Of a stretch of DNA of 64,000 bases, positions 53,910 through 64,000 are shown in pieces. Position numbers and translations under genes: made by a program. Within the stretch, counting starts at the first letter, position 1; each line of letters opens with the position of its first letter. The stretch is from Flagellimonas aurea (GTDB lineage: Bacteria; Bacteroidota; Bacteroidia; Flavobacteriales; Flavobacteriaceae), in contig NZ_JAFLNL010000001.1 in the NCBI RefSeq assembly GCF_017313785.1, positions 124,001-188,000 of the forward strand, in the 5' to 3' direction. The notes beneath the pieces are model-generated. The model worked only from the letters and a program-made list of their open reading frames with translations, was not told the DNA's origin and ran no database searches.

Positions 53910-55577
53910 ATGACAGATTTACAAATCGCCAAAGGCGTTTCGTTAAAGCATATCTCCTCCATCGCCGAAAAATTTGGTATCGACCCTGAAAACATTGAAA
54001 TGTTCGGGAAATACAAGGCAAAACTTCCGCTTAATGCCATAAATCGGGAAAAAGCACAGAACAGCAATCTTATTTTGGTATCGGCCATCTCGCCAACGCC
54101 CGCTGGAGAAGGAAAAACCACCATGTCCATTGGCCTTTCTGAAGGTTTGAACCGCTTGGGCAAAAAATCTACCGTAGTATTGCGCGAGCCTTCCCTCGGT
54201 CCGGTTTTTGGGATAAAAGGAGGTGCCACCGGCGGTGGTTATTCCCAAGTGTTGCCCATGGAAGATATCAACCTTCATTTTACGGGCGATTTTGCAGCCA
54301 TCGAAAAAGCCCATAATCTCTTATCTGCAATCATTGACAATAATATCCAAAGCAAGACCAATTCCTTGCTTCTTGACCCCAGAACCATAGGTTGGAAGCG
54401 GGTGATGGACATGAACGACCGTTCGTTGCGCCATGTAATCGTTGGGCTTGGCGGTACAACCTCGGGAGTGCCCCGGGAAACGGGATTCGATATTACAGCC
54501 GCATCAGAAATCATGGCCATTCTCTGTTTGGCGCAAAACCTTACGGATCTTAAAAATCGTTTGGGCAATATTTTTATTGGCTACACGTACGACAAAAAAC
54601 CAATTTATGCCAAGGACCTGAAAGCCGAAGGCGCCATGGCGGCACTGCTCAAAGATGCCATTAAGCCCAATTTGGTTCAGACTATCGAAGGTAACCCTGC
54701 CATTATCCATGGTGGGCCGTTTGCCAATATTGCCCAGGGCACCAATTCCGTAATTGCCACCTTGATGGGAATGTCCTATTCTGATTACACCGTCACGGAG
54801 GCTGGTTTTGGTTTTGACCTAGGGGCCGAAAAATTCTTTGATATCAAATGTCAAAGTGCTGGCCTAACTCCAAAAGCAGTGGTACTCACTACTACAATTC
54901 GAGCTCTAAAATATCACGGAGGAGCTGATTTGAAATCGTTGACGGAACCTAATGTGGAAGCATTGAAAAAAGGGCTCCCCAATTTGGAAAAGCATTTGGA
55001 GAACATCGGTAAGTTTAAAATGGTGTCTGTAATCGCCATCAACAAATTTGTATCGGACACGGAGGAAGAGATTGCCATAGTCAAAGCATTGGCGGCATCC
55101 AAAGGAATTCGGGTGGCCGTGGCCAATGTTTGGGCCAAAGGAGGTGAAGGAGCCGAGGCGCTGGCCAAAGCGGTCATTGAAATTGTGGAGTCGGGAGCTT
55201 CGGCATTTAAACCACTTTACGATTGGAAATCCAGTGTAAAGGACAAAATAGCGACCATTGCCACTGAAATCTACGGTGCAGAGTATGTGGACTACACGGC
55301 AAAGGCCAAAGCCGACCTCAGAAAAATAACCGACTTAGGTTTGGATGAACTGCCCATTTGCATCGCAAAAACACAAAAATCGTTATCCGATAATCCAAAA
55401 CTTTTGGGCAGGCCCAAAGACTTTATCATTACCGTTCGGGAAATTGAAATAGCGGTCGGAGCCGGCTTCCTAATACCCATCACAGGAGACATTATGCGAA
55501 TGCCAGGATTACCAACACGACCCTCATCTGAAGGTATCGACATTAATGATGAAGGGGAAATTACGGGATTGTTTTAA
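53910..55577 (+). CDS. fhs: Formate--tetrahydrofolate ligase
   Basis: 555 residues, full length. The ATP-binding P-loop lies in ISPTPAGEGKTTMSIGL (about 62-78); GGATGGGYSQVLPMEDINLHFTGD and the C-terminal GDIMRMPGLPTRPSSEGIDI are family signatures. It makes 10-formyl-tetrahydrofolate from formate and ATP for purine and one-carbon metabolism. It is a single gene, convergent with glyS across a short repeat element. Confidence 0.98.
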   Translation: MTDLQIAKGVSLKHISSIAEKFGIDPENIEMFGKYKAKLPLNAINREKAQNSNLILVSAISPTPAGEGKTTMSIGLSEGLNRLGKKSTVVLREPSLGPVFGIKGGATGGGYSQVLPMEDINLHFTGDFAAIEKAHNLLSAIIDNNIQSKTNSLLLDPRTIGWKRVMDMNDRSLRHVIVGLGGTTSGVPRETGFDITAASEIMAILCLAQNLTDLKNRLGNIFIGYTYDKKPIYAKDLKAEGAMAALLKDAIKPNLVQTIEGNPAIIHGGPFANIAQGTNSVIATLMGMSYSDYTVTEAGFGFDLGAEKFFDIKCQSAGLTPKAVVLTTTIRALKYHGGADLKSLTEPNVEALKKGLPNLEKHLENIGKFKMVSVIAINKFVSDTEEEIAIVKALAASKGIRVAVANVWAKGGEGAEALAKAVIEIVESGASAFKPLYDWKSSVKDKIATIATEIYGAEYVDYTAKAKADLRKITDLGLDELPICIAKTQKSLSDNPKLLGRPKDFIITVREIEIAVGAGFLIPITGDIMRMPGLPTRPSSEGIDINDEGEITGLF

Positions 55578-55599
55578 CGACCCAGATTACAATACATGC

Positions 55600-55666
55600 C
55601 ATGTCGAGCAAAGTCGAAAGGTCATTACCTAAGTGCTGAGAACCGGTCTCGACTGCACTCGACATG
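55600..55666. repeat. Inverted-repeat element between fhs and glyS
   Basis: CATGTCGAG (55600-55608) and its complement CTCGACATG (55658-55666) bound a spacer that also holds aaagtcgaaa and gtctcgactgc. It lies between two convergent genes where a terminator is expected, and belongs to a different sequence type from the atpD-atpC repeat. Confidence 0.65.
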
Positions 55667-55695
55667 ACATCATTTAGAAAATTTGAAAGCCTAGC

Positions 55696-57237
55696 CTATA
55701 TTTTCTGCAACCAATACCGCATGTCCACTTCTTTGGAGATGATGTCTTTCACCTCTGAAAGTTTTACGCGTTTTTGGTCCATGGTATCCCTGTGGCGAAT
55801 GGTTACGGTATCGTCTTCCAATGTTTGATGGTCCACCGTCACACAGAACGGTGTTCCTGCCGCATCTTGACGACGGTAACGACGCCCTACGGCATCCTTT
55901 TCATCATAATCCACATTGAAATCCCATTTTAACTCATCTACCAATTTTTGAGCAACTTCTGGTAATCCGTCACGTTTCAACAATGGTAGAACAGCAACCT
56001 TGTTCGGAGCCAACACAGCTGGAATTTTAAGTACGGTACGTGTGGAACCATTTTCCAGTTCCTCTTCTTGTAACGAATTGGAGAACACAGCCAAGAACAT
56101 ACGGTCCAATCCTATGGATGTTTCCAAGACATAAGGGGTGTAGCTCTGGTTTTCTTCGTGGTCGAAATACTGTAGTTTTTTACCTGAGTATTCCTCGTGC
56201 TTGCCCAAGTCAAAATCGGTACGGGAGTGGATTCCCTCCAACTCCTTGAATCCGAATGGGAACTTGAATTCGATATCGGCCGCGGCATCGGCGTAGTGGG
56301 CCAATTTTTCATGATCATGGAAGCGATAATTGTCCTCGCCCATTCCCAACGATAGATGCCATTTCATTCGTTTTTCTTTCCAAGCCTCGTACCACTCCAT
56401 TTGGGTACCCGGTTTTATAAAGAATTGCATTTCCATCTGTTCAAACTCCCTCATTCGGAAAATGAACTGACGAGCTACAATCTCGTTACGGAAGGCTTTA
56501 CCGGTTTGGGCAATCCCGAACGGAATCTTCATCCTTCCGGTTTTTTGTACATTTAAAAAATTGACAAATATACCTTGTGCGGTTTCTGGACGAAGGTACA
56601 GGTCCATGGCGCTATCTGCGGAAGCTCCCAACTTGGTGCCGAACATCAGGTTGAATTGCTTTACGTCGGTCCAGTTCTTTGATCCCGAAAGTGGACAGGC
56701 AATCTCCAATTCCTCTATCAAAGCCTTTACATCCGCCAAATCTTCATTGGCAAGGGATTTACCCATACGTTTTAAGATGGTATCGGCCTTTTCCTGGTAA
56801 TCCATCACCCTTTGGTTGGTGGCCAAGAACTGTTCCTTATCAAAGCTATCGCCAAAACGTTTTTCCGCTTTGGCAACTTCCTTATCGATTTTAGCTTCAA
56901 TTTTGGCAACATAGTCCTCGATAAGGACATCGGCACGGTATCTTTTTTTGGAATCCTTGTTATCTATCAACGGGTCGTTAAAGGCATCCACGTGGCCCGA
57001 AGCCTTCCATGTGGTGGGGTGCATAAAAATGGCCGCATCAATGCCCACGATGTTCTCGTTGAGCTGTACCATGGCCTTCCACCAATATTCACGAATGTTC
57101 TTTTTTAGCTCTGCACCGTTCTGACCGTAGTCGTAAACTGCACTAAGTCCATCATAAATCTCACTGGATTGAAATACATAACCGTACTCCTTCGCATGGG
57201 AGATTACCTTCTTAAAAATGTCTTCCTGATTTGCCAT
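55696..57237 (-). CDS. glyS: Glycyl-tRNA synthetase (homodimeric type)
   Basis: 513 residues, the alpha-2 class II enzyme. Motif 2 is seen in FRNEIVARQFIFRMREFEQMEMQFF and motif 3 in ETSIGLDRMFLAVF; the C-terminal anticodon-binding domain starts near APNKVAVLPLL (about 400). The N-terminus MANQEDIFKKVISHAKEYGYVFQSSEIYDGLSAVYDYG is standard. It charges tRNA-Gly. It lies 36 bases downstream of a coiled-coil membrane protein gene on the same strand and may share its transcript. Confidence 0.99.
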   Translation of the reverse strand: MANQEDIFKKVISHAKEYGYVFQSSEIYDGLSAVYDYGQNGAELKKNIREYWWKAMVQLNENIVGIDAAIFMHPTTWKASGHVDAFNDPLIDNKDSKKRYRADVLIEDYVAKIEAKIDKEVAKAEKRFGDSFDKEQFLATNQRVMDYQEKADTILKRMGKSLANEDLADVKALIEELEIACPLSGSKNWTDVKQFNLMFGTKLGASADSAMDLYLRPETAQGIFVNFLNVQKTGRMKIPFGIAQTGKAFRNEIVARQFIFRMREFEQMEMQFFIKPGTQMEWYEAWKEKRMKWHLSLGMGEDNYRFHDHEKLAHYADAAADIEFKFPFGFKELEGIHSRTDFDLGKHEEYSGKKLQYFDHEENQSYTPYVLETSIGLDRMFLAVFSNSLQEEELENGSTRTVLKIPAVLAPNKVAVLPLLKRDGLPEVAQKLVDELKWDFNVDYDEKDAVGRRYRRQDAAGTPFCVTVDHQTLEDDTVTIRHRDTMDQKRVKLSEVKDIISKEVDMRYWLQKI

Positions 57238-57273
57238 TGGGCAAAAATAGAATTTTACCCAAAAAGAAGTATG

Positions 57274-58170
57274 CTATTTCAGCTGAAATTCCGTCGAAGC
57301 CAACAATCTTTCGTCCTCAAATACATTTAAGGTGTAAATTCCTTCTACCAATGAGCCTTCTGGCACCGTAATGGCATCACAAATACTGATTTCCTTTCCT
57401 GTGTAGACAATCTCCACTTTTTTGCTGTAGGTGTTCCCACTTACGGAAATGGTATTGGCGTTGTCCTCGATAATGGCCATATTGGGGTCCAAAAACTGTA
57501 AATAGAGCACCTTGATGTCCCCTCTGGAGTCGGGATCGCTTAAAATGGTGACGCACCCTCTTAACTTTTCGATCACTGAAGCTTTGTTCGTTTTGATGGG
57601 CCTGCCCGCCCTTAACCTGAATCCACTGCCCTCAGCATCTTGCAATTTGAGGTAACTTTTGATTCGGAGTTCCCGGGAGAGCTCTTTGTTGGTCTCCCTC
57701 AGCAAAGATTCCGTCCGCTGCATATTGTTCGCCTTGCCACGGAGCTCATCCAACTGCTTTATGGTTTCATCGTACTTGCTGGCCAACAAACTATTGTTGT
57801 ACCTCAAAAAGTTATTTTTCAGTTTAAGGCTGTCAAAACGTAATTCCAATTTTCTGAGTTCTTTCCTGGTATCCTTTAGCTTGGTGATACTAAAGTTCAA
57901 ACGTCCCACGGAATCCAAAAGTTCCTGTACCCGAAAACGTGAGGTCTGTAGTTCAATTTCATTCACCTCGTTCAATCCCGATAACCGGTCGACCTCGGCC
58001 CGCATCAATGTCAAATCTTTTACCAAAAGTCCCTTTTCCTCCTCTAGATAGATCATTTGGTTTTTGGACTGTGCATAGCTGTAATAAAAGGCTATAAGTA
58101 TACCCACGATGACCGCTGCCATTGCGGCGAAGATAATTTTGTAGTTGAAATTATTATCTTGGGAGTTCAT
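57274..58170 (-). CDS. Membrane-anchored coiled-coil protein of unknown function
   Basis: 298 residues. One N-terminal transmembrane helix (about 10-32) is followed by a long coiled coil (about 38-170) rich in Leu, Arg and Glu, then a beta domain (about 180-298) beginning RLRAGRPIKTNKASVIEKLRGCVTILSDPDSRGDIKVLYLQF and ending with GIYTLNVFEDERLLAST. The shape suggests a periplasmic or cell-envelope scaffold. I recognise it as a conserved Bacteroidota protein but know no name or role. It precedes glyS and is divergent from comF. Confidence 0.75.
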   Translation of the reverse strand: MNSQDNNFNYKIIFAAMAAVIVGILIAFYYSYAQSKNQMIYLEEEKGLLVKDLTLMRAEVDRLSGLNEVNEIELQTSRFRVQELLDSVGRLNFSITKLKDTRKELRKLELRFDSLKLKNNFLRYNNSLLASKYDETIKQLDELRGKANNMQRTESLLRETNKELSRELRIKSYLKLQDAEGSGFRLRAGRPIKTNKASVIEKLRGCVTILSDPDSRGDIKVLYLQFLDPNMAIIEDNANTISVSGNTYSKKVEIVYTGKEISICDAITVPEGSLVEGIYTLNVFEDERLLASTEFQLK

Positions 58171-58203
58171 GGGGTTGACAGACTACTCTAAATTGTATAA
58201 GAT

Positions 58204-58914
58204 TTGATACCAAAAAGGTTGGCTAAGATAATAAACGAGATTAACAACATCCTATTGCCAAGGGTATGTTTTGGATGTAATGCCCAATTATTTAGTGGAG
58301 AACGTATTTTGTGTGCCGTTTGTCGACATGATGTGCCTCTCACCGATCATAACTATCTGGAAGAAAATGCAGTGGACCGTAGATTTTATGGTAGAATTCC
58401 GATAAAAAAGGCTGCTTCTTTTGTTTTTTTCACAAAAAATGGCCTTGTTAAAAATTTATTGCACTGGTTAAAGTACAAGAATCAGGAAGAGATCGGAGGT
58501 TTTTTTGGGGAATGGTGCGGTGCTCTTTTAATGGAAAACGGGCAACTAAAAATGTTGATGCCGTAGTACCTGTACCGCTTCATCGAAAAAAAACTGAAAA
58601 AACGCGGTTACAACCAAGTGGCACTGTTTGCCAAAACCATTGCAGAGCAAATTGGCGCGACTTATTGCGATGATTGGCTGATCAAAACAAAAAACATAAA
58701 GACCCTTACCAAAAAGAATCGGCAAAGCCGTTGGGAAAGCTCAAAGGATGCTTTTACTCTGAATGCATCAAACCACCGGAAATTTAAACATGTGCTCTTG
58801 GTGAACGATGTGATTACCACTGGAGCCACCATTGAATCTTGTACAAGAACACTTCTCCAACAAAAGGACGTATCGGTTTCGGTATTGACCATGGCCGTTG
58901 TTCCAGAGGGTTAA
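58204..58914 (+). pseudogene. comF: ComF family phosphoribosyltransferase with two compensating frameshifts
   Basis: The TTG at 58204 opens a frame with a zinc finger (CFGC, CAVC) that stops at TAG 58564-58566. The frame resumes at about 58594 with LKKRGYNQVALFAKTI and ends with the PRPP loop VLLVNDVITTGATIESC. The missing link VDAVVPVPLHRKK reads in another frame from 58551 to 58592. One A lost in the A5 run (58548-58552) and one A gained in the A8 run (58586-58593) would restore the whole protein (about 236 residues). ComF acts in DNA uptake. Homopolymer sequencing errors and true mutation are both possible. Confidence 0.8.
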
Positions 58915-58979
58915 AATTTATTAATGCGATGCCCAAGTTTTCAAATTAGTTGTTTCTTTGTTCCTCATTATTTTTAGGC

Positions 58980-60599
58980 ATGGTGTACTTAAAAAAACTG
59001 TTGGGACTTCTTTTTGTCACCTTTATGGTGCTTGCCCTTTGGCAATGTGCCAAACGAGGTTCCCCAAGCGGTGGGCCCAAAGATATTACACCTCCTAAAT
59101 TGGTACGGGCGGAACCTGAGAACTTCAGTACGAATTTTAAGGCAACAAAAATACGCCTCTATTTTGATGAGCTCATCAAACTGGAAGATGTGCAAAACCA
59201 ATTGGTAGTTTCACCTCCATTTAAAAACCCGGCCACTATATCTCCCATGGGAGGGCCAAGTAGGTATATTGAAGTGACAATTAAGGATACGCTCCGCGAA
59301 AACACTACTTACACCATTAATTTTGGACAAAGTATTGTAGACAACAACGAAGGCAATCCCAATAGTTTTTTGAGCTATGTGTTCTCTACCGGGGATTATT
59401 TGGACTCTCTCACCTTGAGCGGCGCGGTAAAAGATGCGATAAACAGAAAAGCAGATGAGTTTATCAGTGTAATGCTGTATGAAATTGACAGTGCTTACAC
59501 CGATTCCACTATTTACAAACAACCACCCTTATACATCACCAACACGGGTGATAGTCTTCCATTTTTTGAGCTCAGGAACTTAAAGGCAGGAAAGTATGCC
59601 CTGTTCGGATTGAAAGATGTGAACAAAAACAATATGTTCGACCAAGGACAGGATAAAATTGGTTTTATTGAGGATACCATCACGCTACCGACCGATTCGA
59701 TTTATGGCCTAAACCTGTTCCGAGAGCAATTGAATTACAAACCTTCTGTGCCCAGTTTGGCGGCGAACAACAAAATCATATTTGGCTATCAAGGCGATTA
59801 TAGGGACATGGTTATTGAAACCCTAACAACATTGCCCGACTCGGTGGGTACGACCATCTTAAAGGAAAGGGACAAGGACACCTTGAATTATTGGTTTACC
59901 CCAACGGATTTGGATTCCATTATTTTTACGGTAAGGAATGATAAGGTTCAGGTGTTGGATACGTTCACGGTAAAAATGCGAAACTTGCCCATGGATTCAT
60001 TAAAACTATCCGCGTCGGTGAACGGAAAATTCAATTTTGAGGATACCTTCAGCATTTTGGCCAATACGCCGATCGTAGCTATGGACACCAGCAATATATC
60101 CCTCATGGTGAGCGATTCCATTCCTGCGACCTATACTTACGAACTGGATACCCTCCGCAATAAGATAGATTTTGATTTTGAAACGGAGCCCAACCAAAAA
60201 TATTCCTTTTCGTTGTTACCGGGCGCGATAACGGACTTCTTTGGCATCCAAAACGATTCTTTGGCCTATAACCTATCTACTAGCAGCTTTGCGGATTATG
60301 GTAATTTAACAATGATTTTGAGCGGTAATGTCAATTACCCGGTGATTGTACAGCTTACCAATGAAAAGGGCGAGGTACAGCGTGAGATACTTGCCACCGA
60401 ACCTCAATCTTTCGAGTTCAACAATTTGAATCCGGGGAATTATATCGCCCGTGTTATATTTGATGAGAACGGAAATGGTAAATTGGATACTGGAAACTAT
60501 CTTGAAAAAAGGCAGCCAGAAGAAATCAGCTACTATCCCGGAACAATTGAAATCAGGGCCAATTGGGAAAAGGAGGAAACCTTTATCCTATCAAACTAA
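58980..60599 (+). CDS. Lipoprotein with N-terminal SbsA-type Ig-like domain
   Basis: 539 residues from the ATG at 58980 (MVYLKKLLGLLF), whose lipobox ends LALWQC (C22). The Ig-like Big_5 domain (about 30-140) is seen in GSPSGGPKDITPPKLVRAEPENFSTNF, IRLYFDELIKLEDV and YTINFGQSIVDNNEGN. Further beta domains follow, and the end (PGNYIARVIFDENGNGKLDTGNY) is a carboxypeptidase-regulatory-like module. Proteins of this build are widespread in Bacteroidota cell surfaces, with no assigned function. It overlaps the convergent amidase gene by 17 bases. Confidence 0.85.
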   Translation: MVYLKKLLGLLFVTFMVLALWQCAKRGSPSGGPKDITPPKLVRAEPENFSTNFKATKIRLYFDELIKLEDVQNQLVVSPPFKNPATISPMGGPSRYIEVTIKDTLRENTTYTINFGQSIVDNNEGNPNSFLSYVFSTGDYLDSLTLSGAVKDAINRKADEFISVMLYEIDSAYTDSTIYKQPPLYITNTGDSLPFFELRNLKAGKYALFGLKDVNKNNMFDQGQDKIGFIEDTITLPTDSIYGLNLFREQLNYKPSVPSLAANNKIIFGYQGDYRDMVIETLTTLPDSVGTTILKERDKDTLNYWFTPTDLDSIIFTVRNDKVQVLDTFTVKMRNLPMDSLKLSASVNGKFNFEDTFSILANTPIVAMDTSNISLMVSDSIPATYTYELDTLRNKIDFDFETEPNQKYSFSLLPGAITDFFGIQNDSLAYNLSTSSFADYGNLTMILSGNVNYPVIVQLTNEKGEVQREILATEPQSFEFNNLNPGNYIARVIFDENGNGKLDTGNYLEKRQPEEISYYPGTIEIRANWEKEETFILSN

Positions 60600-61359
60600 A
60601 GTTATCGCGGTCTTCTAAAAATCGTAGTTGCTTTCTGGTAGATGTAACATGCTCTTTGTTCAAGGTAGCATACAGAACTTCTTCATCCTGCGAAAAGGCC
60701 AACGGCTCTCCAAGTACATCGTAAACCGCGGAATGTCCTGGATATTCGTAATCCAATCCGTCGGTTCCTGTTCGGTTTACCCCAATACAGTAGGACATGT
60801 TTTCGATGGCCCTTGCCTTTAGTAGTGTGTCCCATGCATTGATTCTTTTACTTGGCCAGTTGGCCACATAGATCAACACATCATAATCCTCTACATTTCT
60901 GGACCAAACCGGGAACCTAAGATCATAACAGATCATGGGACAAATCTTGAATCCTTCGTATTCAAAAATGAGTTTTTCGTTGCCTGCTTCGTACACCTCA
61001 TCTTCACCTGCCAATGTGAACGTATGCTTTTTATCGTAGGTTTCAACTGTTCCGTCCGGTGCTGTAAAGAACAACCGATTATAAAACTTTCCGTTTTCCT
61101 GAAAAATAATGCTGCCAACAAGGGCCTTTTTCTGTTGTTGGGCAGTTTTCTTCATCCAATCTAGTGTTCCCTTGCTTTCGGACAATAATATCTTCTCAGG
61201 CTTCATGGTAAAACCTGTGGTGAACATCTCGGGGAGAACAATTAAATCCACATCACCTGAAATGCTTGCAATTTTTTCTTCAAGCATTTTACGGTTGCTT
61301 ACCGGGTCTTCCCAGTACAAATCAGTTTGAATCAAAGCAATGTTCAAGGTGGTGGACAT
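60583..61359 (-). CDS. Carbon-nitrogen hydrolase, omega-amidase YafV type
   Basis: 258 residues. The nitrilase-superfamily triad is present: Glu44 in IVLPEMFTTGFTM, Lys110 in YDKKHTF and Cys144 in CPMICYDLRFPVW. These motif contexts and the length match omega-amidases (YafV/Nit2), which hydrolyse 2-oxoglutaramate and 2-oxosuccinamate in repair of transaminase by-products. It follows the ankyrin gene directly (start 61359, ankyrin stop 61360), so the two are translationally coupled. Confidence 0.93.
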   Translation of the reverse strand: MSTTLNIALIQTDLYWEDPVSNRKMLEEKIASISGDVDLIVLPEMFTTGFTMKPEKILLSESKGTLDWMKKTAQQQKKALVGSIIFQENGKFYNRLFFTAPDGTVETYDKKHTFTLAGEDEVYEAGNEKLIFEYEGFKICPMICYDLRFPVWSRNVEDYDVLIYVANWPSKRINAWDTLLKARAIENMSYCIGVNRTGTDGLDYEYPGHSAVYDVLGEPLAFSQDEEVLYATLNKEHVTSTRKQLRFLEDRDNFSLIG

Positions 61360-61836
61360 CTAATATTTTTTTAAAAGTTCTTCCAACTCGGTGTTCCCTT
61401 GTTCCAAAACAAGGTCCATGGCGGTCTTTCCCCTATTGTCTTTTAAGGAAGCATCCGCACCATGTTCTAAAAGCATTTCGGCGATATCCTTTCGATTGAA
61501 AGTTACGGCATAGATAAGACAAGTTGCTCCCATGGCATTTTTTTGACTGACATTGGCTCCGGCATCAATCAATTTTTTTGCGATATCCGTGTATCCTTTG
61601 AAGCAAACGCCCATTAGCGCGGTATTTCCGGAACTATCCAAGGCATCTACTGTGGCACCTTTGTCGAGCAAGAATTGTACAATGTCCTCATGCCCATAAT
61701 AAGCGGCCAACAACAATGGGGTAGAGCCTCTTTGATCTTTGCTTTCCAAGAATTTTGGGTTGTTGTTCAACAGGTTCTCTACAGTTTGTGAGTTCCCGTT
61801 TCGTATCTGGTTAAAGAGTTCTTCTTTATTGTTCAT
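61360..61836 (-). CDS. Ankyrin-repeat protein next to katG
   Basis: 158 residues from the ATG at 61836 (MNNKEELFNQIRNGN); the frame is open 20 codons upstream but that part overlaps a terminator. Four to five ankyrin repeats are visible (DQRGSTPLLLAAYYGHEDIVQFLLDKG, DSSGNTALMGVCFKGYTDIAKKLIDAG, NAMGATCLIYAVTFNRKDIAEMLLEHG, DNRGKTAMDLVLEQ). No signal peptide is seen. Ankyrin proteins encoded beside catalases (AnkB in Pseudomonas) support catalase activity; here it lies 91 bases after katG. Confidence 0.9.
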   Translation of the reverse strand: MNNKEELFNQIRNGNSQTVENLLNNNPKFLESKDQRGSTPLLLAAYYGHEDIVQFLLDKGATVDALDSSGNTALMGVCFKGYTDIAKKLIDAGANVSQKNAMGATCLIYAVTFNRKDIAEMLLEHGADASLKDNRGKTAMDLVLEQGNTELEELLKKY

Positions 61837-61853
61837 AGGTATGTGAAAGTTAT

Positions 61854-61886
61854 AAAAAAACTGCCATAACCAAAGGTCATGACAGC
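61854..61886 (-). terminator. Terminator between katG and the ankyrin gene
   Basis: Stem ctgccataacc / ggtcatgacag (61861-61871 and 61875-61885), eleven pairs with two G-T wobbles and a three-base loop, is followed on the minus strand by seven T. It may be partial, letting some transcripts reach the ankyrin gene. Confidence 0.8.
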
Positions 61887-61927
61887 TTTTGAACATAATT
61901 TTCTTTTTCTATTGTTTCCGCTGATGA

Positions 61928-64000
<2,073 letters not shown>

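Overview
The window looks like chromosome of a marine-type member of the Flavobacteriaceae (Bacteroidota). The support is: gliding-motility genes gldD and gldE; many TonB-dependent receptors, two with a carboxypeptidase-like N-terminal domain; Bacteroidota-only families (DUF4270, DUF4199, a 29-residue basic protein beside an HU gene); ATP synthase beta and epsilon as an isolated pair; promoters with the Bacteroidota -7 element TAnnTTTG; and starts without Shine-Dalgarno sequences. I see no rRNA, tRNA, CRISPR, phage or insertion-sequence genes. No gene-free stretch exceeds 300 bases.

Layout. 1-6.3 kb: the end of a D-threonine aldolase family gene, then a minus-strand set of TPR/HTH regulator, TonB receptor and beta-propeller phytase, which reads as a phytate-use locus. 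6.4-11.4 kb: rplU-rpmA, a DUF4199 membrane protein, and an active/inactive M16 peptidase pair. 11.4-14.6 kb: a receptor carrying the OprC-type copper ligands (CxxxM and HxM), preceded by a small anchored Cys/Met-rich protein, with a CRP-like palindrome upstream. 14.6-20.8 kb: housekeeping core (gldD, gldE, ssb, mutY / HU, 29-aa protein, RNase E/G, recX). 20.8-29.7 kb: a JmjC/cupin protein, a BtuB-like receptor divergent from a MocR-type regulator that lacks the PLP lysine, a GT39-like transferase, a DUF2007 protein, an M61 peptidase and a GNAT enzyme. 29.7-39.4 kb: atpC and atpD separated by a repeat element, a large TonB receptor, glmS, a DUF4270 lipoprotein and a GT5-like protein. 39.4-44.3 kb: panC-panD-flippase-esterase-radA. 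44.3-52.3 kb: a quinohemoprotein dehydrogenase broken by one in-frame TGA, an aldo/keto reductase, exonuclease III, an isochorismatase-like hydrolase, and a secreted Gfo/Idh protein paired with a TonB receptor. 52.3-64 kb: small DUF1801, GyrI-like and DUF3124 proteins, fhs, glyS, a coiled-coil anchor protein, comF with two compensating frameshifts, an Ig-like lipoprotein, an omega-amidase, an ankyrin protein and katG, which runs off the window.

The most interesting points are the copper receptor with its small Cys/Met partner and CRP-like site; the MocR regulator without its Schiff-base lysine facing a receptor gene, with direct repeats between them; the RNase E/G leader with an rRNA boxA-like motif and two hairpins; the 29-residue basic protein whose stop codon lies inside its terminator; and two damaged genes (the dehydrogenase and comF) that need checking against reads.
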